Of a DNA stretch of 41,160 nt, positions 17,275-28,658 are shown in pieces. The notes beneath the pieces are model-generated. The model was not told the origin of the DNA and did no database searches. It worked only from the letters and a program-made list of their open reading frames with translations. A program made the position numbers and the translations under genes. The DNA is taken from contig CACLQD010000007.1 of assembly GCA_902609025.1 (NCBI GenBank), positions 1 through 41,160 on the forward strand, given 5' to 3'. The stretch comes from an uncultured PS1 clade bacterium. Its GTDB lineage: Bacteria > Pseudomonadota > Alphaproteobacteria > MED-G09. Each line of letters starts with the position of its first letter. Position 1 is the first letter of the stretch.

Positions 17275-18456
17275 ATGTTTATAAAAAAATACATGATACA
17301 CTTTATTATATTAGCTGCAGGAAAAAGCGAACGTTTCAAAAAGAAAAAGAGTAAATTATCTAAACAATTTTTCAAAGTTAATGGAGTTTCACCTTTAGAA
17401 CATTTGATGACATCAGTCTCAAATAATCTACTAATAAATTCTATTACTTTAGTCATCAATAAGGATGATAGGAGAGAAATAGAGGGCTTTAAAAAAAAAT
17501 ACCATAAGTTGAATAGCGTCATTAACGGCGGTATTACCCGTCAACAATCAACCTTCATCGCTCTTAAAAGCATTCGTAAAAAACGGGTAAAAACTAAAAA
17601 TGATATAGTTTTAATTCATGATGCGGCTAGGCCTTTTTTAGAAAATCGAATTATAAAAAATTGTATTTCTCAATTAAAAAAATATGAAGGAGTTTTTCCT
17701 GCTTTGGATATGGATGATACCATTAGAAACAAAAAAAACTTAAATCCTTATGATAGAAACATCATTATTGGCTCACAAACACCTCAAGCATTCAAATTTG
17801 ATAAAATTTATATGGCTTATCAACAAATTAAAGGAAGTTATTCTGATGACATTGCCATTGCAGATAAGTTTGGATTAAGAATTAAAAAAATCGAGGGTTC
17901 AAAGTTAAATTTTAAAATAACAAATCCTTCTGATATTAAAATATATGGAAAACTATTAGAGCAATATTATAGAAATAGAATCGGAAATGGATTTGATTTT
18001 CATAAATTTAAAAAAGGAAATTCAATCAAAATTGGTGGTTTAAAAATTAAAAGTAATTTTTCGTTAGAAGCTAATTCTGACGGTGACCCTGTATTGCACT
18101 CGATTACCGATGCTATATTAGGGGCATTAAATGAAAAAGATATTGGTTTTCATTTTGAACCAAATAATAAGAAATATAAAAATGCAAATTCAATTACTTT
18201 TATTAATAAGGCTCTTCGACTACTTATGGACAAAAAAGGTGAAATTATTAATTTGGATTTAAATATTATATGTGATTATCCAAAAATTAACCCAATTAGA
18301 GATAAGATTAAAAAAAATCTTTCAAAAATTCTGAAAATTAATGAAGATGTTATTAATATTAAGGCCACATCAACCGAGGATGAAGGGTTTGTTAATACAA
18401 AAAATGGTATAGCTTGCCAAACCGTGATTTCTCTTAGGGTATTTAATTATGATTAA
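17275..18456 (+). CDS. ispDF: Bifunctional IspD/IspF (MEP cytidylyltransferase / MEcPP synthase)
   Basis: IspD: IILAAGKSERF, VLIHDAARPFL; IspF: RIGNGFDFHKF, NSDGDPVLHSITDAILGAL, INIKATSTEDEGF. Start may be ATG 17293. Confidence 0.94.
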   Translation: MFIKKYMIHFIILAAGKSERFKKKKSKLSKQFFKVNGVSPLEHLMTSVSNNLLINSITLVINKDDRREIEGFKKKYHKLNSVINGGITRQQSTFIALKSIRKKRVKTKNDIVLIHDAARPFLENRIIKNCISQLKKYEGVFPALDMDDTIRNKKNLNPYDRNIIIGSQTPQAFKFDKIYMAYQQIKGSYSDDIAIADKFGLRIKKIEGSKLNFKITNPSDIKIYGKLLEQYYRNRIGNGFDFHKFKKGNSIKIGGLKIKSNFSLEANSDGDPVLHSITDAILGALNEKDIGFHFEPNNKKYKNANSITFINKALRLLMDKKGEIINLDLNIICDYPKINPIRDKIKKNLSKILKINEDVINIKATSTEDEGFVNTKNGIACQTVISLRVFNYD

Positions 18457-18910
18457 TAAATTAATAGTTAATTTTTGTACTCTCTTCAATTTAGGTTTTA
18501 TAAAATTTATGCCTGGAACTATTGGTTCATTAGTTTCACTTCCTATAGGGTATATAACTTTAAAATTTTTTGGTTTTTGGACATTTATTCTCATAATCAT
18601 CCTTTTAATTTTAGTTAGCTATTTTGCTGTATCAAAATATTTATTATCAAACAAATCAAAAGATCCAAAAGAAGTTATTATTGATGAGTTTATTGGCCAG
18701 TTTACTGCTTTGATTTTTATTCCAAATAGTGTTTTAGGGTTACTGTTAAGTTTTTTATTGTTTAGGTTTTTTGATATTACCAAGCTTTTTCCAATTAATA
18801 AGGCAGAAAAAATACCAGGAGCAATTGGAGTTTTAGCGGATGATGTTGTGGCAGGATTAATGACTGCTGGTATAATGCTATTTTTAATTATCTTTGGTAT
18901 TGATTTATGA
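18449..18910 (+). CDS. pgpA: Phosphatidylglycerophosphatase A
   Basis: KFMPGTIGSLVSLPIG, DEFIGQFTAL, GVLADDVVAGL. Confidence 0.93.
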   Translation: MINKLIVNFCTLFNLGFIKFMPGTIGSLVSLPIGYITLKFFGFWTFILIIILLILVSYFAVSKYLLSNKSKDPKEVIIDEFIGQFTALIFIPNSVLGLLLSFLLFRFFDITKLFPINKAEKIPGAIGVLADDVVAGLMTAGIMLFLIIFGIDL

Positions 18911-19398
18911 ATAAAGTCAAAATTGATAAACTGACTAAAAAAGTTGTCAAAGAATGCGAAAAGCAAAAAAGAATATTGGCTGTAGCTGAAAGCTGTACCG
19001 GCGGAATGCTAAGCAGTCATATAACATCAATTTCAGGCTCATCAAAGATTTTTGACAGAGGATTTATTACTTACTCCAATTATGCAAAAATTGATTTAAT
19101 AAATGTAAAAAAGAAAACACTAGAAAAATTTGGCGCAGTTTCTAAGGAAACAGCGATAGAAATGGTCGAAGGAGCTATAAAAAATTCCCTCGCCTCATTG
19201 GCAATCTCAATAACTGGAGTAGCTGGACCAGAGGGAGGAACATCAGTTAATCCAGTTGGAACTGTATATATTGCTGTAATGATCGATGATAAAAGCGATA
19301 TAAAAAAATTTAATTTTCCTGATAAAGGTAGAGAATTTATAAGGAAGGCAACTGTTTATGAAGCATTACTATTGTTATTTAACGAGCTCAAGAAGTAG
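18907..19398 (+). CDS. CinA C-terminal domain / nicotinamide-nucleotide amidohydrolase (PncC)
   Basis: LAVAESCTGGMLSSHITSISGSSKIFDRGFITYSN, ISITGVAGPEGGTSVNPVGTVYIA. Confidence 0.93.
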   Translation: MNKVKIDKLTKKVVKECEKQKRILAVAESCTGGMLSSHITSISGSSKIFDRGFITYSNYAKIDLINVKKKTLEKFGAVSKETAIEMVEGAIKNSLASLAISITGVAGPEGGTSVNPVGTVYIAVMIDDKSDIKKFNFPDKGREFIRKATVYEALLLLFNELKK

Positions 19399-19816
19399 AT
19401 AACAATCTTTTCTCGAAAGATGATATTGTTTCTTTTATTAGAATACCTGATGCACTATCAATAGCTTTTTCTAATATAATATTATTCAAATCTAATTCTA
19501 AATTAACTGAAACTAGAGTTCCATTGTCATATTCATCAAAAACCCAATTTGCTTCTAAATAACTAAAAGAACCCTTTACCCCTAATGCATTAATTCTTTT
19601 TTCATAATCATAAAGCGTGACTTTACTAACAAATGAACCTGAAAAAAAAAGATATTTCATATTTAGTTTAGCAAAAAAATAATCATGGACTCTTCTTTCA
19701 ATAATTGATTTTTCGCACCAAGGTATAAATTCGGAGTATGATTCAACATCCGAAACTAAACCATAGAGGTTTTCAGCTGATGAATTTGAATGAACCTTTT
19801 TTTCAATTTTTAACAA
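19388..19816 (-). CDS. Type II toxin-antitoxin RatA/COQ10 family START-like protein
   Basis: YGLVSDVESYSEFIPWCEKSII; next to lipA as is common in alphaproteobacteria. Confidence 0.87.
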   Translation of the reverse strand: MLKIEKKVHSNSSAENLYGLVSDVESYSEFIPWCEKSIIERRVHDYFFAKLNMKYLFFSGSFVSKVTLYDYEKRINALGVKGSFSYLEANWVFDEYDNGTLVSVNLELDLNNIILEKAIDSASGILIKETISSFEKRLLSTS

Positions 19817-20743
19817 TTAAATTATTTTTTTAATTCTATTTTGTTTGAGAACTTTAAAATCTTCTTCTGCATGATGAGAGGAACGTGTTAAGGGGCTTGA
19901 TGAAACCATTAGGAATCCCTTTGATTCAGCTATTATTTTATAAGTATTAAATTCATCTGGAGTGACATATTTAGCAACTGGAGCGTGCTTTTTTGTTGGT
20001 TGTAAATATTGACCCAAAGTTAAAAAATCTACCTTTGCAGCCCTTAAATCGTCCATAACCTGCATAATTTCATTTTTTTCCTCTCCAAGCCCTAACATTA
20101 AACCTGATTTAGTAAATATATTAGGATTTTTATCCTTAACATCATTTAATAATCTTAGAGAGTTAAAATATCTTGCTCCAGGCCTAATGGATAAATACAA
20201 ACGCGGAACAGTTTCAAGATTATGATTAAATACATCGGGATAATCTTTCAATATTTTCTCTAGTGCATCTTCTTTTTTCAAAAAATCGGGAGTTAATATC
20301 TCTATAGTAGTTTTAGGAGATGTTTTTCTAATAGCGTTTATAGTTTTAGCAAAATGCTCTGCTCCGCCATCATCAAGATCATCTCTATCAACTGAGGTAA
20401 TTACTACATGACTTAAGTTCATTTTTTTTACAGCCTGTGAAATCTTATATGGCTCAAATACATCCAGTTTATCAGGTAACCCTGTTTTAACATTACAAAA
20501 TGCACAAGCTCTAGTACATGTATCTCCCATAATCATAAAAGTAGCGTGATTTTTTTGCCAACATTCTGAAATATTTGGACAATTAGCCTCTTCACAAACA
20601 GTTACAATCTTAGACTCAGACAGTATTTTCTTTGTTTCAAGAAATTTCTTTGATCCAGAAACTCTTACTCTTAACCAATCTGGTTTTTTAATTTGAGAAG
20701 TCTCTTTATTATTTCTTTTCTCAGGGTGACGAATGGAAGACAC
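19817..20743 (-). CDS. lipA: Lipoyl synthase
   Basis: [13 protein letters not shown] and [13 protein letters not shown] cysteine motifs. Confidence 0.96.
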   Translation of the reverse strand: MSSIRHPEKRNNKETSQIKKPDWLRVRVSGSKKFLETKKILSESKIVTVCEEANCPNISECWQKNHATFMIMGDTCTRACAFCNVKTGLPDKLDVFEPYKISQAVKKMNLSHVVITSVDRDDLDDGGAEHFAKTINAIRKTSPKTTIEILTPDFLKKEDALEKILKDYPDVFNHNLETVPRLYLSIRPGARYFNSLRLLNDVKDKNPNIFTKSGLMLGLGEEKNEIMQVMDDLRAAKVDFLTLGQYLQPTKKHAPVAKYVTPDEFNTYKIIAESKGFLMVSSSPLTRSSHHAEEDFKVLKQNRIKKII

Positions 20744-20810
20744 TTTTATTAATCCTTAAAATTAATGATAATTTATCAAAAAAAGTAAATATAAGCAATT
20801 TAGTGTTTAG

Positions 20811-21164
20811 TTAGTTTAATTTAATAATATAATCATCTTCATGTGCATAACCTAAATATTCCCTTATAGTCTGATCCACAAGGTCAGAATCTTTAAATTC
20901 CACTATATTCCTTATTTTAATTTCCATTGTAGCATTGTTATTTTTAATTTTTTGTAATTCTTTAATATTTAAGGTTATTTCATCATTAAGATTATTCAAT
21001 GAAAGCAAACCTCTTGAGGAATAAATTAAATTAGTTAATGCAAAAAAATTTATAAATAAAAAGAAAATTATTAGAGAAGAGCTAATTAAAAGGTCTTTGT
21101 AATTAGCTTCAAATAGTAAGCTTCGAAAATATTCAAAAAAACGAATCATTATCCAAAGAATCAT
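20811..21164 (-). CDS. Septum formation initiator FtsB/DivIC family
   Basis: Single TM followed by coiled coil and LVDQTIREYLGYAHEDDYII; adjacent to eno. Confidence 0.75.
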   Translation of the reverse strand: MILWIMIRFFEYFRSLLFEANYKDLLISSSLIIFFLFINFFALTNLIYSSRGLLSLNNLNDEITLNIKELQKIKNNNATMEIKIRNIVEFKDSDLVDQTIREYLGYAHEDDYIIKLN

Positions 21165-21193
21165 AAAAGACTATAATTGGTCAATAGTTAAAA

Positions 21194-22468
21194 TTAATTC
21201 TTCTTTAAAATTGATTTACCTGCATATCTGGAATTATTCTTAAGATCACTCTCAATTCTAATTAATTGATTATATTTTGCAACTCTATCAGACCTAGTCA
21301 TTGAACCTGTTTTGATTTGACCAGAATTTGTTGAAACAGATAAATCCGCTATAAATGTGTCTTCTGTTTCTCCAGAACGATGAGAAATAACACATGAATA
21401 TTTATTATTTTTAGCAATATTAATTGTTTCTAATGTTTCAGTGATAGTACCTATTTGGTTAACTTTAATAAGTATTGAATTGGCTGCATTCTTTTCTATA
21501 CCCATTTTTAACCTTTCTGGATTAGTTACAAAAAGATCGTCACCTACTATCTGTGTTTTTTTTCCAATTCGTTCATTTAGATTTACCCACCCATCCCAAT
21601 CATCTTCGTGTAAAGGGTCTTCAATTGAAAAAATTGGGTATTTTTTTGTTAGTTCTTCCCACATATCAATTAAATCATCACTGCTAGATGCATTATCATT
21701 AGATAAAAAATATTGGCCATCATTATATAACTCTGATGCAGCAATATCTAAAGCAAAGACTATATCCTCTTCAAGCCTATAACCAGCTTTTTCAATGGCT
21801 CTACACAAATAAGATAATGCATCTTCACTTGTTTTTAAATCTGGTGCTACACCACCTTCATCTCCAACATTAGTGCTAAATCCATCATTTTCTAATAAAC
21901 TTTTAAGTGAATGAAAAATTTCAGAACCAGTTATAATTGCATGATTAAATGTTTCTGCAGATACTGGCATAATCATAAATTCTTGAATAAATAATGAATT
22001 ATTAGAATGCGCCCCACCATTAATCAAATTCATCATAGGGACAGGTAAAATATATGAATCTGATGAGTTTAAATATTCGAATAAATGCTTACCTTCTGAA
22101 TTAGCTTGAGCTCTTGATGATGCCAGTGAAACACCCAATATTGCATTTGCTCCTAATCGAGATTTATTATTTGTTGAGTCTAGCTCAATCATTTTATTGT
22201 CGATTTCTTCTTGCGCAGATGCTTCCATTCCGTAAAGCACATTACTTATCTCAGTATTGATACCCTCAACGGCTTTTAATACAGTTTTTCCAGATAAAGT
22301 TGGTTCTCCATCTCTAAGCTCATAAGCTTCATATGCTCCTGTAGAAGCTCCTGAAGGAACTGATGCCCTGCCGAAACTACCATCTTCAAGTGTAATATCA
22401 ACTTCAATAGTGGGATTACCTCTACTATCGAAAATCTGCCTTCCTTTAATTTTTTTAATTTTTGACAT
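21194..22468 (-). CDS. eno: Enolase
   Basis: IKGRQIFDSRGNPTIEVD, NVGDEGGVAPDL, VISHRSGETEDTFIADL. Confidence 0.97.
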   Translation of the reverse strand: MSKIKKIKGRQIFDSRGNPTIEVDITLEDGSFGRASVPSGASTGAYEAYELRDGEPTLSGKTVLKAVEGINTEISNVLYGMEASAQEEIDNKMIELDSTNNKSRLGANAILGVSLASSRAQANSEGKHLFEYLNSSDSYILPVPMMNLINGGAHSNNSLFIQEFMIMPVSAETFNHAIITGSEIFHSLKSLLENDGFSTNVGDEGGVAPDLKTSEDALSYLCRAIEKAGYRLEEDIVFALDIAASELYNDGQYFLSNDNASSSDDLIDMWEELTKKYPIFSIEDPLHEDDWDGWVNLNERIGKKTQIVGDDLFVTNPERLKMGIEKNAANSILIKVNQIGTITETLETINIAKNNKYSCVISHRSGETEDTFIADLSVSTNSGQIKTGSMTRSDRVAKYNQLIRIESDLKNNSRYAGKSILKKN

Positions 22469-22566
22469 TGAAAAATTTATTACTACATCTTATTCATTAT
22501 TACTATTAAATAACAATTTACTGCCACATAGGCTACTATATAAATATTTAGATTTAGATAATAATT

Positions 22567-23004
22567 ATGAAACACCTAGGAAAAGAAAATAAAAAATTTA
22601 CAGAACCATCAGTTAAAATACTAGATAAAATAGAAAATAAACAAAAAGAAAACTTTCTTGTGAGGTTTTCTCAACCAGAATTTACTAGTATTTGCCCTGT
22701 TACTTCGCAACCAGATTTTGCTCATATAGTTATTGATTATGTCCCAAGTAAATGGATTGTTGAGTCAAAATCTTTAAAATTGTATTTTCAAAGTTATAGG
22801 AACCATCAATCTTTCCATGAAGATGTAACAATGCTTATTGCAAAAGATATAACTAAATTATTAAAACCTAAATGGTTTCGGATAGGATCTTATTGGTACC
22901 CAAGGGGTGGTATGCCTATTGATATATTTTGGCAATCATCGGAACCTCCAAAAAATTTGTGGATACCTGATCAAGGTGTAGAAAATTATAGAGGAAGAGG
23001 ATAA
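22567..23004 (+). CDS. queF: NADPH-dependent 7-cyano-7-deazaguanine reductase QueF (type I)
   Basis: [46 protein letters not shown]. Confidence 0.95.
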   Translation: MKHLGKENKKFTEPSVKILDKIENKQKENFLVRFSQPEFTSICPVTSQPDFAHIVIDYVPSKWIVESKSLKLYFQSYRNHQSFHEDVTMLIAKDITKLLKPKWFRIGSYWYPRGGMPIDIFWQSSEPPKNLWIPDQGVENYRGRG

Positions 23005-23007
23005 ATA

Positions 23008-23835
23008 TTAAAATTCTTCTGATTTAACAAGATCGTCTATTTTTTTTATTTTTGTTATCATATCTTCAAAATCCTCAAGTTTTGTGGCTGAAGGTCCATC
23101 ACATAGCGCTTTATCTGGGTTTGGGTGAACCTCAATAAATAGTCCTGAAATTTTTAAGGCTATTGCTGCTCTAGCTAGATCTTCCGCTTGATGTGATCTT
23201 CCTCCAGCAGAATTGCCTTGTCCTCCTGGAAGCTGAAGAGAATGAGTAACATCAAGAATTATTGGATAATTAAAGGTTTTTTGTTCTGATATCCCAAGAA
23301 AGTCCACAATAAGATTGTCATAACCAAAAGATGATCCTCTCTCACAGAGAATAATATTATCATTTCCAAATGAATTACATTTTTCAATTATATTTTTCAT
23401 TTGATAGGGAGATAAAAATTGTCCTTTTTTGATATTGAGAGGAAGTTGAGTTTTGCATGCCGCACTAATTAGATCAGTTTGTCTACAGAGGAAAGCCGGT
23501 ATTTGTAGTATATCAACCACTTGGGAGATTTCCTTAATTTGACCCTCTTCATGAATATCGGTTATTATTGGTACATTAATATTTTTTTTAATAGATTCAA
23601 AAATTTTTTTACCAACTTCAATTCCAGGACCTCTGTAAGAGTCGATAGATGATCGATTAGCTTTATCAAAGGAAGCTTTGAATACAAAAGGAATATTATG
23701 CTTAGTTGTAATTTCTTTTAGTTTTTCAGCAACATCAAGAGCCGTATCCTCATCCTCTAATACATTTAATCCTGCAATAATTGTCATGGGTGAGTTATTC
23801 GATAAGTTTATTTCTTTTATTTTAATTTCTTTCAT
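23008..23835 (-). CDS. kdsA: 3-deoxy-8-phosphooctulonate synthase
   Basis: [48 protein letters not shown]. Confidence 0.96.
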   Translation of the reverse strand: MKEIKIKEINLSNNSPMTIIAGLNVLEDEDTALDVAEKLKEITTKHNIPFVFKASFDKANRSSIDSYRGPGIEVGKKIFESIKKNINVPIITDIHEEGQIKEISQVVDILQIPAFLCRQTDLISAACKTQLPLNIKKGQFLSPYQMKNIIEKCNSFGNDNIILCERGSSFGYDNLIVDFLGISEQKTFNYPIILDVTHSLQLPGGQGNSAGGRSHQAEDLARAAIALKISGLFIEVHPNPDKALCDGPSATKLEDFEDMITKIKKIDDLVKSEEF

Positions 23836-25475
23836 TTTTTGACTTTACCAGAAATTTTAGACTTTTTAACAGAAGCTTTTATAAAAGATGAAAATAAGGG
23901 ATGAGGATTAAATGGTCTTGATTTTAATTCAGGATGGAATTGAACGCCTATAAACCAAGGATGATTTTTTAACTCAACTATTTCAGGCAATAATCCGTCT
24001 GGGGACATACCAACAAATCTTAGCCCTACCCTTTCAAGGTCGTCAATAAACGACATGTTAACCTCATATCTATGTCTATGTCTTTCATTAACTTTTTTAG
24101 AACCATAAATATTCCTTACTTTAGAACCTTTTTTTAATATTGCAGGATATGAACCCAATCTCATTGTCCCACCATATTCGCTTTGAAGGTCTCTTTTTTG
24201 AATTTCTTCATCTTTTATCCATTCAGTAAGCAATCCGATTACTGGTGTATCTGTTTTACCAAATTCACTTGAGCTAGCAGATTTATATTCTAATAAATTT
24301 CTTGCAATATCAACAACTGCCATTTGCATACCAAAACAAATCCCAAAAAAAGGTATCTTATTTTCTCTTGCATATTTTGATGCAAAAATTTTTCCCTCTG
24401 ATCCCCTTTTACCAAATCCACCAGGAACCAGTATGCCGCTTAAGCCATTAAATACAGTTTTATTTTTATTCTTTTCTAATTTATCTGTATCAATATTTTT
24501 AATTTTAACTTTAACATTATTTGATATACCTCCATGTGTAAGGGCCTCAAATAAGGATTTATATGCATCATTCAAATCTAAATATTTTCCAATAACACCA
24601 ATTGTTACTTCTCCAATTGGTTTACGAATTCTTTCAACTACTTTATTCCATTTTCTCAAGTTTGATTTTGGAAAAGTATTTTTTCCTAACGCATTTAAAA
24701 CAGCTACATCCAAACCATTAGTCTTTAAATCCTTAGGAACTGCATAAATAGTATCTACATCAATTGCTTGAATTACTGAATCTTCATCCACATTACAGAA
24801 AACTGAAATTTTTCTTATATCAGATTTTGAAATTTCTCTATCACACCTACAAACGAGTATATCAGGTTGAATACCAATTGATCTTAATTCTTTAACAGAA
24901 TGTTGAGTAGGTTTCGTTTTAACTTCGCCAGCGGCACTAATATATGGGACAAGAGTTAAATGAAGGAAACATGTCATATTTTTTTTTAACTCATTACTTA
25001 ACTGTCTTATCGCTTCAAAAAAAGGTAACCCCTCAATATCACCAACTGTTCCGCCAATTTCACATAAACAAAAATCTATATTATCATTATTGGAAAGTAT
25101 AAATTCTTTTATTTCATCAGTAACATGAGGAATAATTTGAACTGTTCTTCCTAGATAATCGCCTTTTCTTTCCTTGCTAATAATTCTCTTGTAAATTTGA
25201 CCAGTTGTAATGTTATCGTTAATTGATGAGGGAACATTAGTAAATCTCTCATAATGCCCTAAATCAAGATCAGTTTCTGCACCATCATCAGTAACAAAAA
25301 CTTCACCGTGCTGGAATGGATTCATTGTACCTGGATCAACATTAAGATATGGATCAAGTTTTTTAATTTTTACATTAAAACCTCTTGATTGCAAAAGAGC
25401 ACCTAATGCAGCTGATGTGAGTCCTTTTCCTAAAGAAGATGCCACGCCACCAGTTATAAAAATATACTGTGTCAT
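23832..25475 (-). CDS. pyrG: CTP synthase
   Basis: [54 protein letters not shown]. Confidence 0.97.
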   Translation of the reverse strand: MTQYIFITGGVASSLGKGLTSAALGALLQSRGFNVKIKKLDPYLNVDPGTMNPFQHGEVFVTDDGAETDLDLGHYERFTNVPSSINDNITTGQIYKRIISKERKGDYLGRTVQIIPHVTDEIKEFILSNNDNIDFCLCEIGGTVGDIEGLPFFEAIRQLSNELKKNMTCFLHLTLVPYISAAGEVKTKPTQHSVKELRSIGIQPDILVCRCDREISKSDIRKISVFCNVDEDSVIQAIDVDTIYAVPKDLKTNGLDVAVLNALGKNTFPKSNLRKWNKVVERIRKPIGEVTIGVIGKYLDLNDAYKSLFEALTHGGISNNVKVKIKNIDTDKLEKNKNKTVFNGLSGILVPGGFGKRGSEGKIFASKYARENKIPFFGICFGMQMAVVDIARNLLEYKSASSSEFGKTDTPVIGLLTEWIKDEEIQKRDLQSEYGGTMRLGSYPAILKKGSKVRNIYGSKKVNERHRHRYEVNMSFIDDLERVGLRFVGMSPDGLLPEIVELKNHPWFIGVQFHPELKSRPFNPHPLFSSFIKASVKKSKISGKVKK

Positions 25476-25524
25476 GGAAGTTAATTATAACAAATAGAAA
25501 AGAAATTACAAAGATAAAGATAGA

Positions 25525-25842
25525 TTAATTTAGATCAGGTAATTCATTGGTATCTTCATCTAAATCTAGATCAATTTGAGGAAGATTATCGGAGGCGATA
25601 TTATCAACAATTGATGAGTTTTGATTTGAACTTGATAATAAGGCTAGGGACAGACTAGTGATAAAGAAAATAGTAGCAAATATGGCAGTTAATCTTGATA
25701 AGACATTTCCAGCAGCTCTACCAGACATAAAGTCTCCTGAGCCCCCTATTCCAAGACCTCCGCCCTCGGATCTCTGTAAAAGCACTAGAACTATCAAAAC
25801 AATAGCAATAATAAGATGGATAACTAAAATAAAACTCAACAT
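25525..25842 (-). CDS. secG: Preprotein translocase subunit SecG
   Basis: VLLQRSEGGGLGIGGSG, two TM helices; located between pyrG and tpiA. Confidence 0.92.
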   Translation of the reverse strand: MLSFILVIHLIIAIVLIVLVLLQRSEGGGLGIGGSGDFMSGRAAGNVLSRLTAIFATIFFITSLSLALLSSSNQNSSIVDNIASDNLPQIDLDLDEDTNELPDLN

Positions 25843-25885
25843 AATATGTATGCTTTTAAACGATGATTAAAAATATTTCAAATCA

Positions 25886-26638
25886 TTAAATAAATTGCTT
25901 AAGAATTGATTTCATATCTTTTATTTTCAAGCTAGCTCCACCAATCAATGCTCCGTTAACGTTATTTATAGATAATATTGAAAAAACATTTTTTGCGTTA
26001 ACTGAACCTCCATAGAGAATTCGAATTTTTTTTGATCTTTTTCCATAGAAGTCTTCAAGTTTCTTAGAAATATAATCATGCACTTCTTCAATATCAGAGT
26101 GTTCTGGCACTAAACCAGTTCCAATCGCCCAAATTGGTTCATAAGCAATTTCTAATAGATTTGGATTAATGTTATTTTTTAAAGCTCCTTTTAATTGATT
26201 TCCTAAAACTCTTAATGTTTTTGATTGTTTTCTATCTGATAAGCTTTCGCCAATACATAAAATTGCCTTCATTTTATTTTTTTGAATATTTAATATTTTT
26301 TTGTTTAAAAGATTATTGCTCTCATTATGATATAATCTTCTTTCTGAATGGCCAACAATACAATAAGAGGTTTTTAAATCATTTAACATTTTTGCAGAAA
26401 TTTCGCCGGTATAAGCACCAGTTTCGTTTTGACTACAATCTTGCCCACCAATTTCAATATTAGATCTTTGAGTAAGTTGGCAAAATTTATCAATCAATGT
26501 AAATGGTGGACAAATAAGGATATCAACTTTCTTAGTTAATTTTTTTGAATGAAATTTCAATAAATTTTTAATGAAAGAAATATCTTTTTTTTCACCATTT
26601 AGTTTCCAATTTCCTGCAATTAGTAATTTTTTTGACAT
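25886..26638 (-). CDS. tpiA: Triosephosphate isomerase
   Basis: IAGNWKLNG, CIVGHSERR, IAYEPIWAIGTG, LYGGSVNAKN. Confidence 0.97.
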   Translation of the reverse strand: MSKKLLIAGNWKLNGEKKDISFIKNLLKFHSKKLTKKVDILICPPFTLIDKFCQLTQRSNIEIGGQDCSQNETGAYTGEISAKMLNDLKTSYCIVGHSERRLYHNESNNLLNKKILNIQKNKMKAILCIGESLSDRKQSKTLRVLGNQLKGALKNNINPNLLEIAYEPIWAIGTGLVPEHSDIEEVHDYISKKLEDFYGKRSKKIRILYGGSVNAKNVFSILSINNVNGALIGGASLKIKDMKSILKQFI

Positions 26639-26750
26639 TATTATTTATCCTACATTATTTAATTATAATATAAGCTATTTCTTGCGTTTTTGTTAACAGA
26701 AGATACATTAAGCAAAAATTAGTTTTACAAATAACTGAAGGTAAAGATTT

Positions 26751-28655
26751 ATGTTAGATTTATTAAGAAGAAATGCTTCTGGGCCATTTGGACTTACACT
26801 AATAATTTTGCTTGTTCTTGCATTTTCAGTCTGGGGTATAGGAGATATTTTCAGAAATTACGATGTAGGAACTCTAGCCCGGATAGGAGATAGAGAGGTA
26901 GACTCACAAGAATTTTTATTTCGTTACAATAGAGAAATCAATAGAATATCTAATGAATTAGAGAGATTTGTCTCTAATGAAGAGGCAAAGGATTCTGGAA
27001 TAGATATTCAAATTTTAACAAATCTTTTAGTTGAAAAAACTCTTAATTCTTCCGCAGATAAAATGAAGTTAAGGCCTTCAGATAAGTCTCTTACAGAGAG
27101 ATTAAAGAATACCAATTCTTTTAGAAATGCTTTTAACCAGTTTGATAAAAATGTATTTAATCAAGTTTTAAGACAAAATGGAATTACTGAAGATCTTTTT
27201 TTCACTATGGAGAGGGACTCCATTGCTCAGGCTCAAATATATAGAGCATTATTTGAAAATATAAATATATCTAAAGAATTTAATAACTTAATTCATAGAT
27301 TTCAAAATGAAGATAGAAATGTTGAGTATATAGTGCTCAATACAAATACCGAAAATGTAGACTCATACGAAATTAATAATCAAGAATTACTTAATTATTA
27401 CAATAATAATAAAGATAATTACAAATCAGAGTCTAAAAGAGATTTTACCTTATTAACACTTTTAAAATCAGAAATAAGTTCACTTATTGAAGTTCAGGAA
27501 GATATTATAAAAGAAATATATAAAAATAATGTAAGCGATTATGAAACCCCAGAAAAAAGAACATACTATGTTATCCCCTTTAATTCTTCTGAAGAAGTTA
27601 ATTTGGCTTTAAGTAATTTCAAAGAAAATACTGATATAAATAATATCATAGTTTCAAGAGGACTTTCGTTAGAAGATGTACTTCAATCATCACTTTCATT
27701 AGAAGAAGGTCTAAACGACGCTATTTCTAATAAAGCTTTTGAGGTAGATAAAAATATATTAGCTGGTCCAGTCCAAGGTCCTTTTGGTCCCACTTTAATT
27801 TATGTTACAAAGATAGAGTCATCCCTCAAAAAAACTTTTTTAGAGGTAAAAGAAAAAATAGAACAAGATTATAAATCTGAAGAAACTCAAGATAAGATCT
27901 ATGAAATTTATAATATTATAGAGGATCAAAGAGCTGCAGGCTTAACATTTGAGGAAATAGCTTTAGAAAATAATTTAAAACTCTCTCAATATTCATCTGT
28001 TAATAATAATGGAAGCAATTTTAGCAATTCAAATATAGACTTAACTTTAAGAAATTCAATTATTGAAACCATATTTGACTCAGATATAGGACTTGAGATG
28101 GACCCTCTTGAGGACCAAAATGGTAATGTTGTTTTCATAAGAGTAGATAATATTGATGAAGAAAGACTTCTTAATTTTGATAATGTGCAAAAGGAAGTAA
28201 GATCAGATATTATAAATCAACGTCAAAAGAAAGAGTTAGAAGATATATCATTTCAATATTTAGATGATATAAATAACAACATTAATAATTTAGAACAGAT
28301 TTCAGATAATCTTAATGTTGCAATACTAAAAAGAGATAACCTAAGTAGATATTCTTTTGATGAAGTATTTTCTAGATCTGCAGTAGAAGAAATATTTAAA
28401 ACCAATGAAAATAAGGCATTTAAAGGAAATGTTGGTATTGGAGATAGTATAATTATTGGTTTGGTAACAAAAATTTCAATAGAGGAGCAAAAAGAATCTG
28501 ATATTGAAGCTCTAAATCAAAGAAATGAAGATAATCTAAAAAACGAACTTTTAATTATTTTGACTGAGGAATTACAAAAAGAGTTATCGAGTGAAGTTTA
28601 TCCTGAAAGATTAGATTTTTTATTTGAAACCATAAATACTCAAGGATCATTTTAA
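26751..28655 (+). CDS. ppiD: PpiD-like periplasmic folding chaperone (SurA_N_3 / peptidyl-prolyl isomerase)
   Basis: N-terminal TM LIILLVLAFSVWGIGDIFR, SurA-N-like region, AGPVQGPFGPTLIYVTKIE parvulin-type segment; between tpiA and trpE. Confidence 0.87.
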   Translation: MLDLLRRNASGPFGLTLIILLVLAFSVWGIGDIFRNYDVGTLARIGDREVDSQEFLFRYNREINRISNELERFVSNEEAKDSGIDIQILTNLLVEKTLNSSADKMKLRPSDKSLTERLKNTNSFRNAFNQFDKNVFNQVLRQNGITEDLFFTMERDSIAQAQIYRALFENINISKEFNNLIHRFQNEDRNVEYIVLNTNTENVDSYEINNQELLNYYNNNKDNYKSESKRDFTLLTLLKSEISSLIEVQEDIIKEIYKNNVSDYETPEKRTYYVIPFNSSEEVNLALSNFKENTDINNIIVSRGLSLEDVLQSSLSLEEGLNDAISNKAFEVDKNILAGPVQGPFGPTLIYVTKIESSLKKTFLEVKEKIEQDYKSEETQDKIYEIYNIIEDQRAAGLTFEEIALENNLKLSQYSSVNNNGSNFSNSNIDLTLRNSIIETIFDSDIGLEMDPLEDQNGNVVFIRVDNIDEERLLNFDNVQKEVRSDIINQRQKKELEDISFQYLDDINNNINNLEQISDNLNVAILKRDNLSRYSFDEVFSRSAVEEIFKTNENKAFKGNVGIGDSIIIGLVTKISIEEQKESDIEALNQRNEDNLKNELLIILTEELQKELSSEVYPERLDFLFETINTQGSF

Positions 28656-28658
28656 AAA

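Noticed and set aside
19388-19816. RatA annotation as a real toxin-antitoxin module
   Set aside because: This is the COQ10/START-like family member normally linked to lipA in alphaproteobacteria; no antitoxin partner is present and a ubiquinone-related role is more likely.
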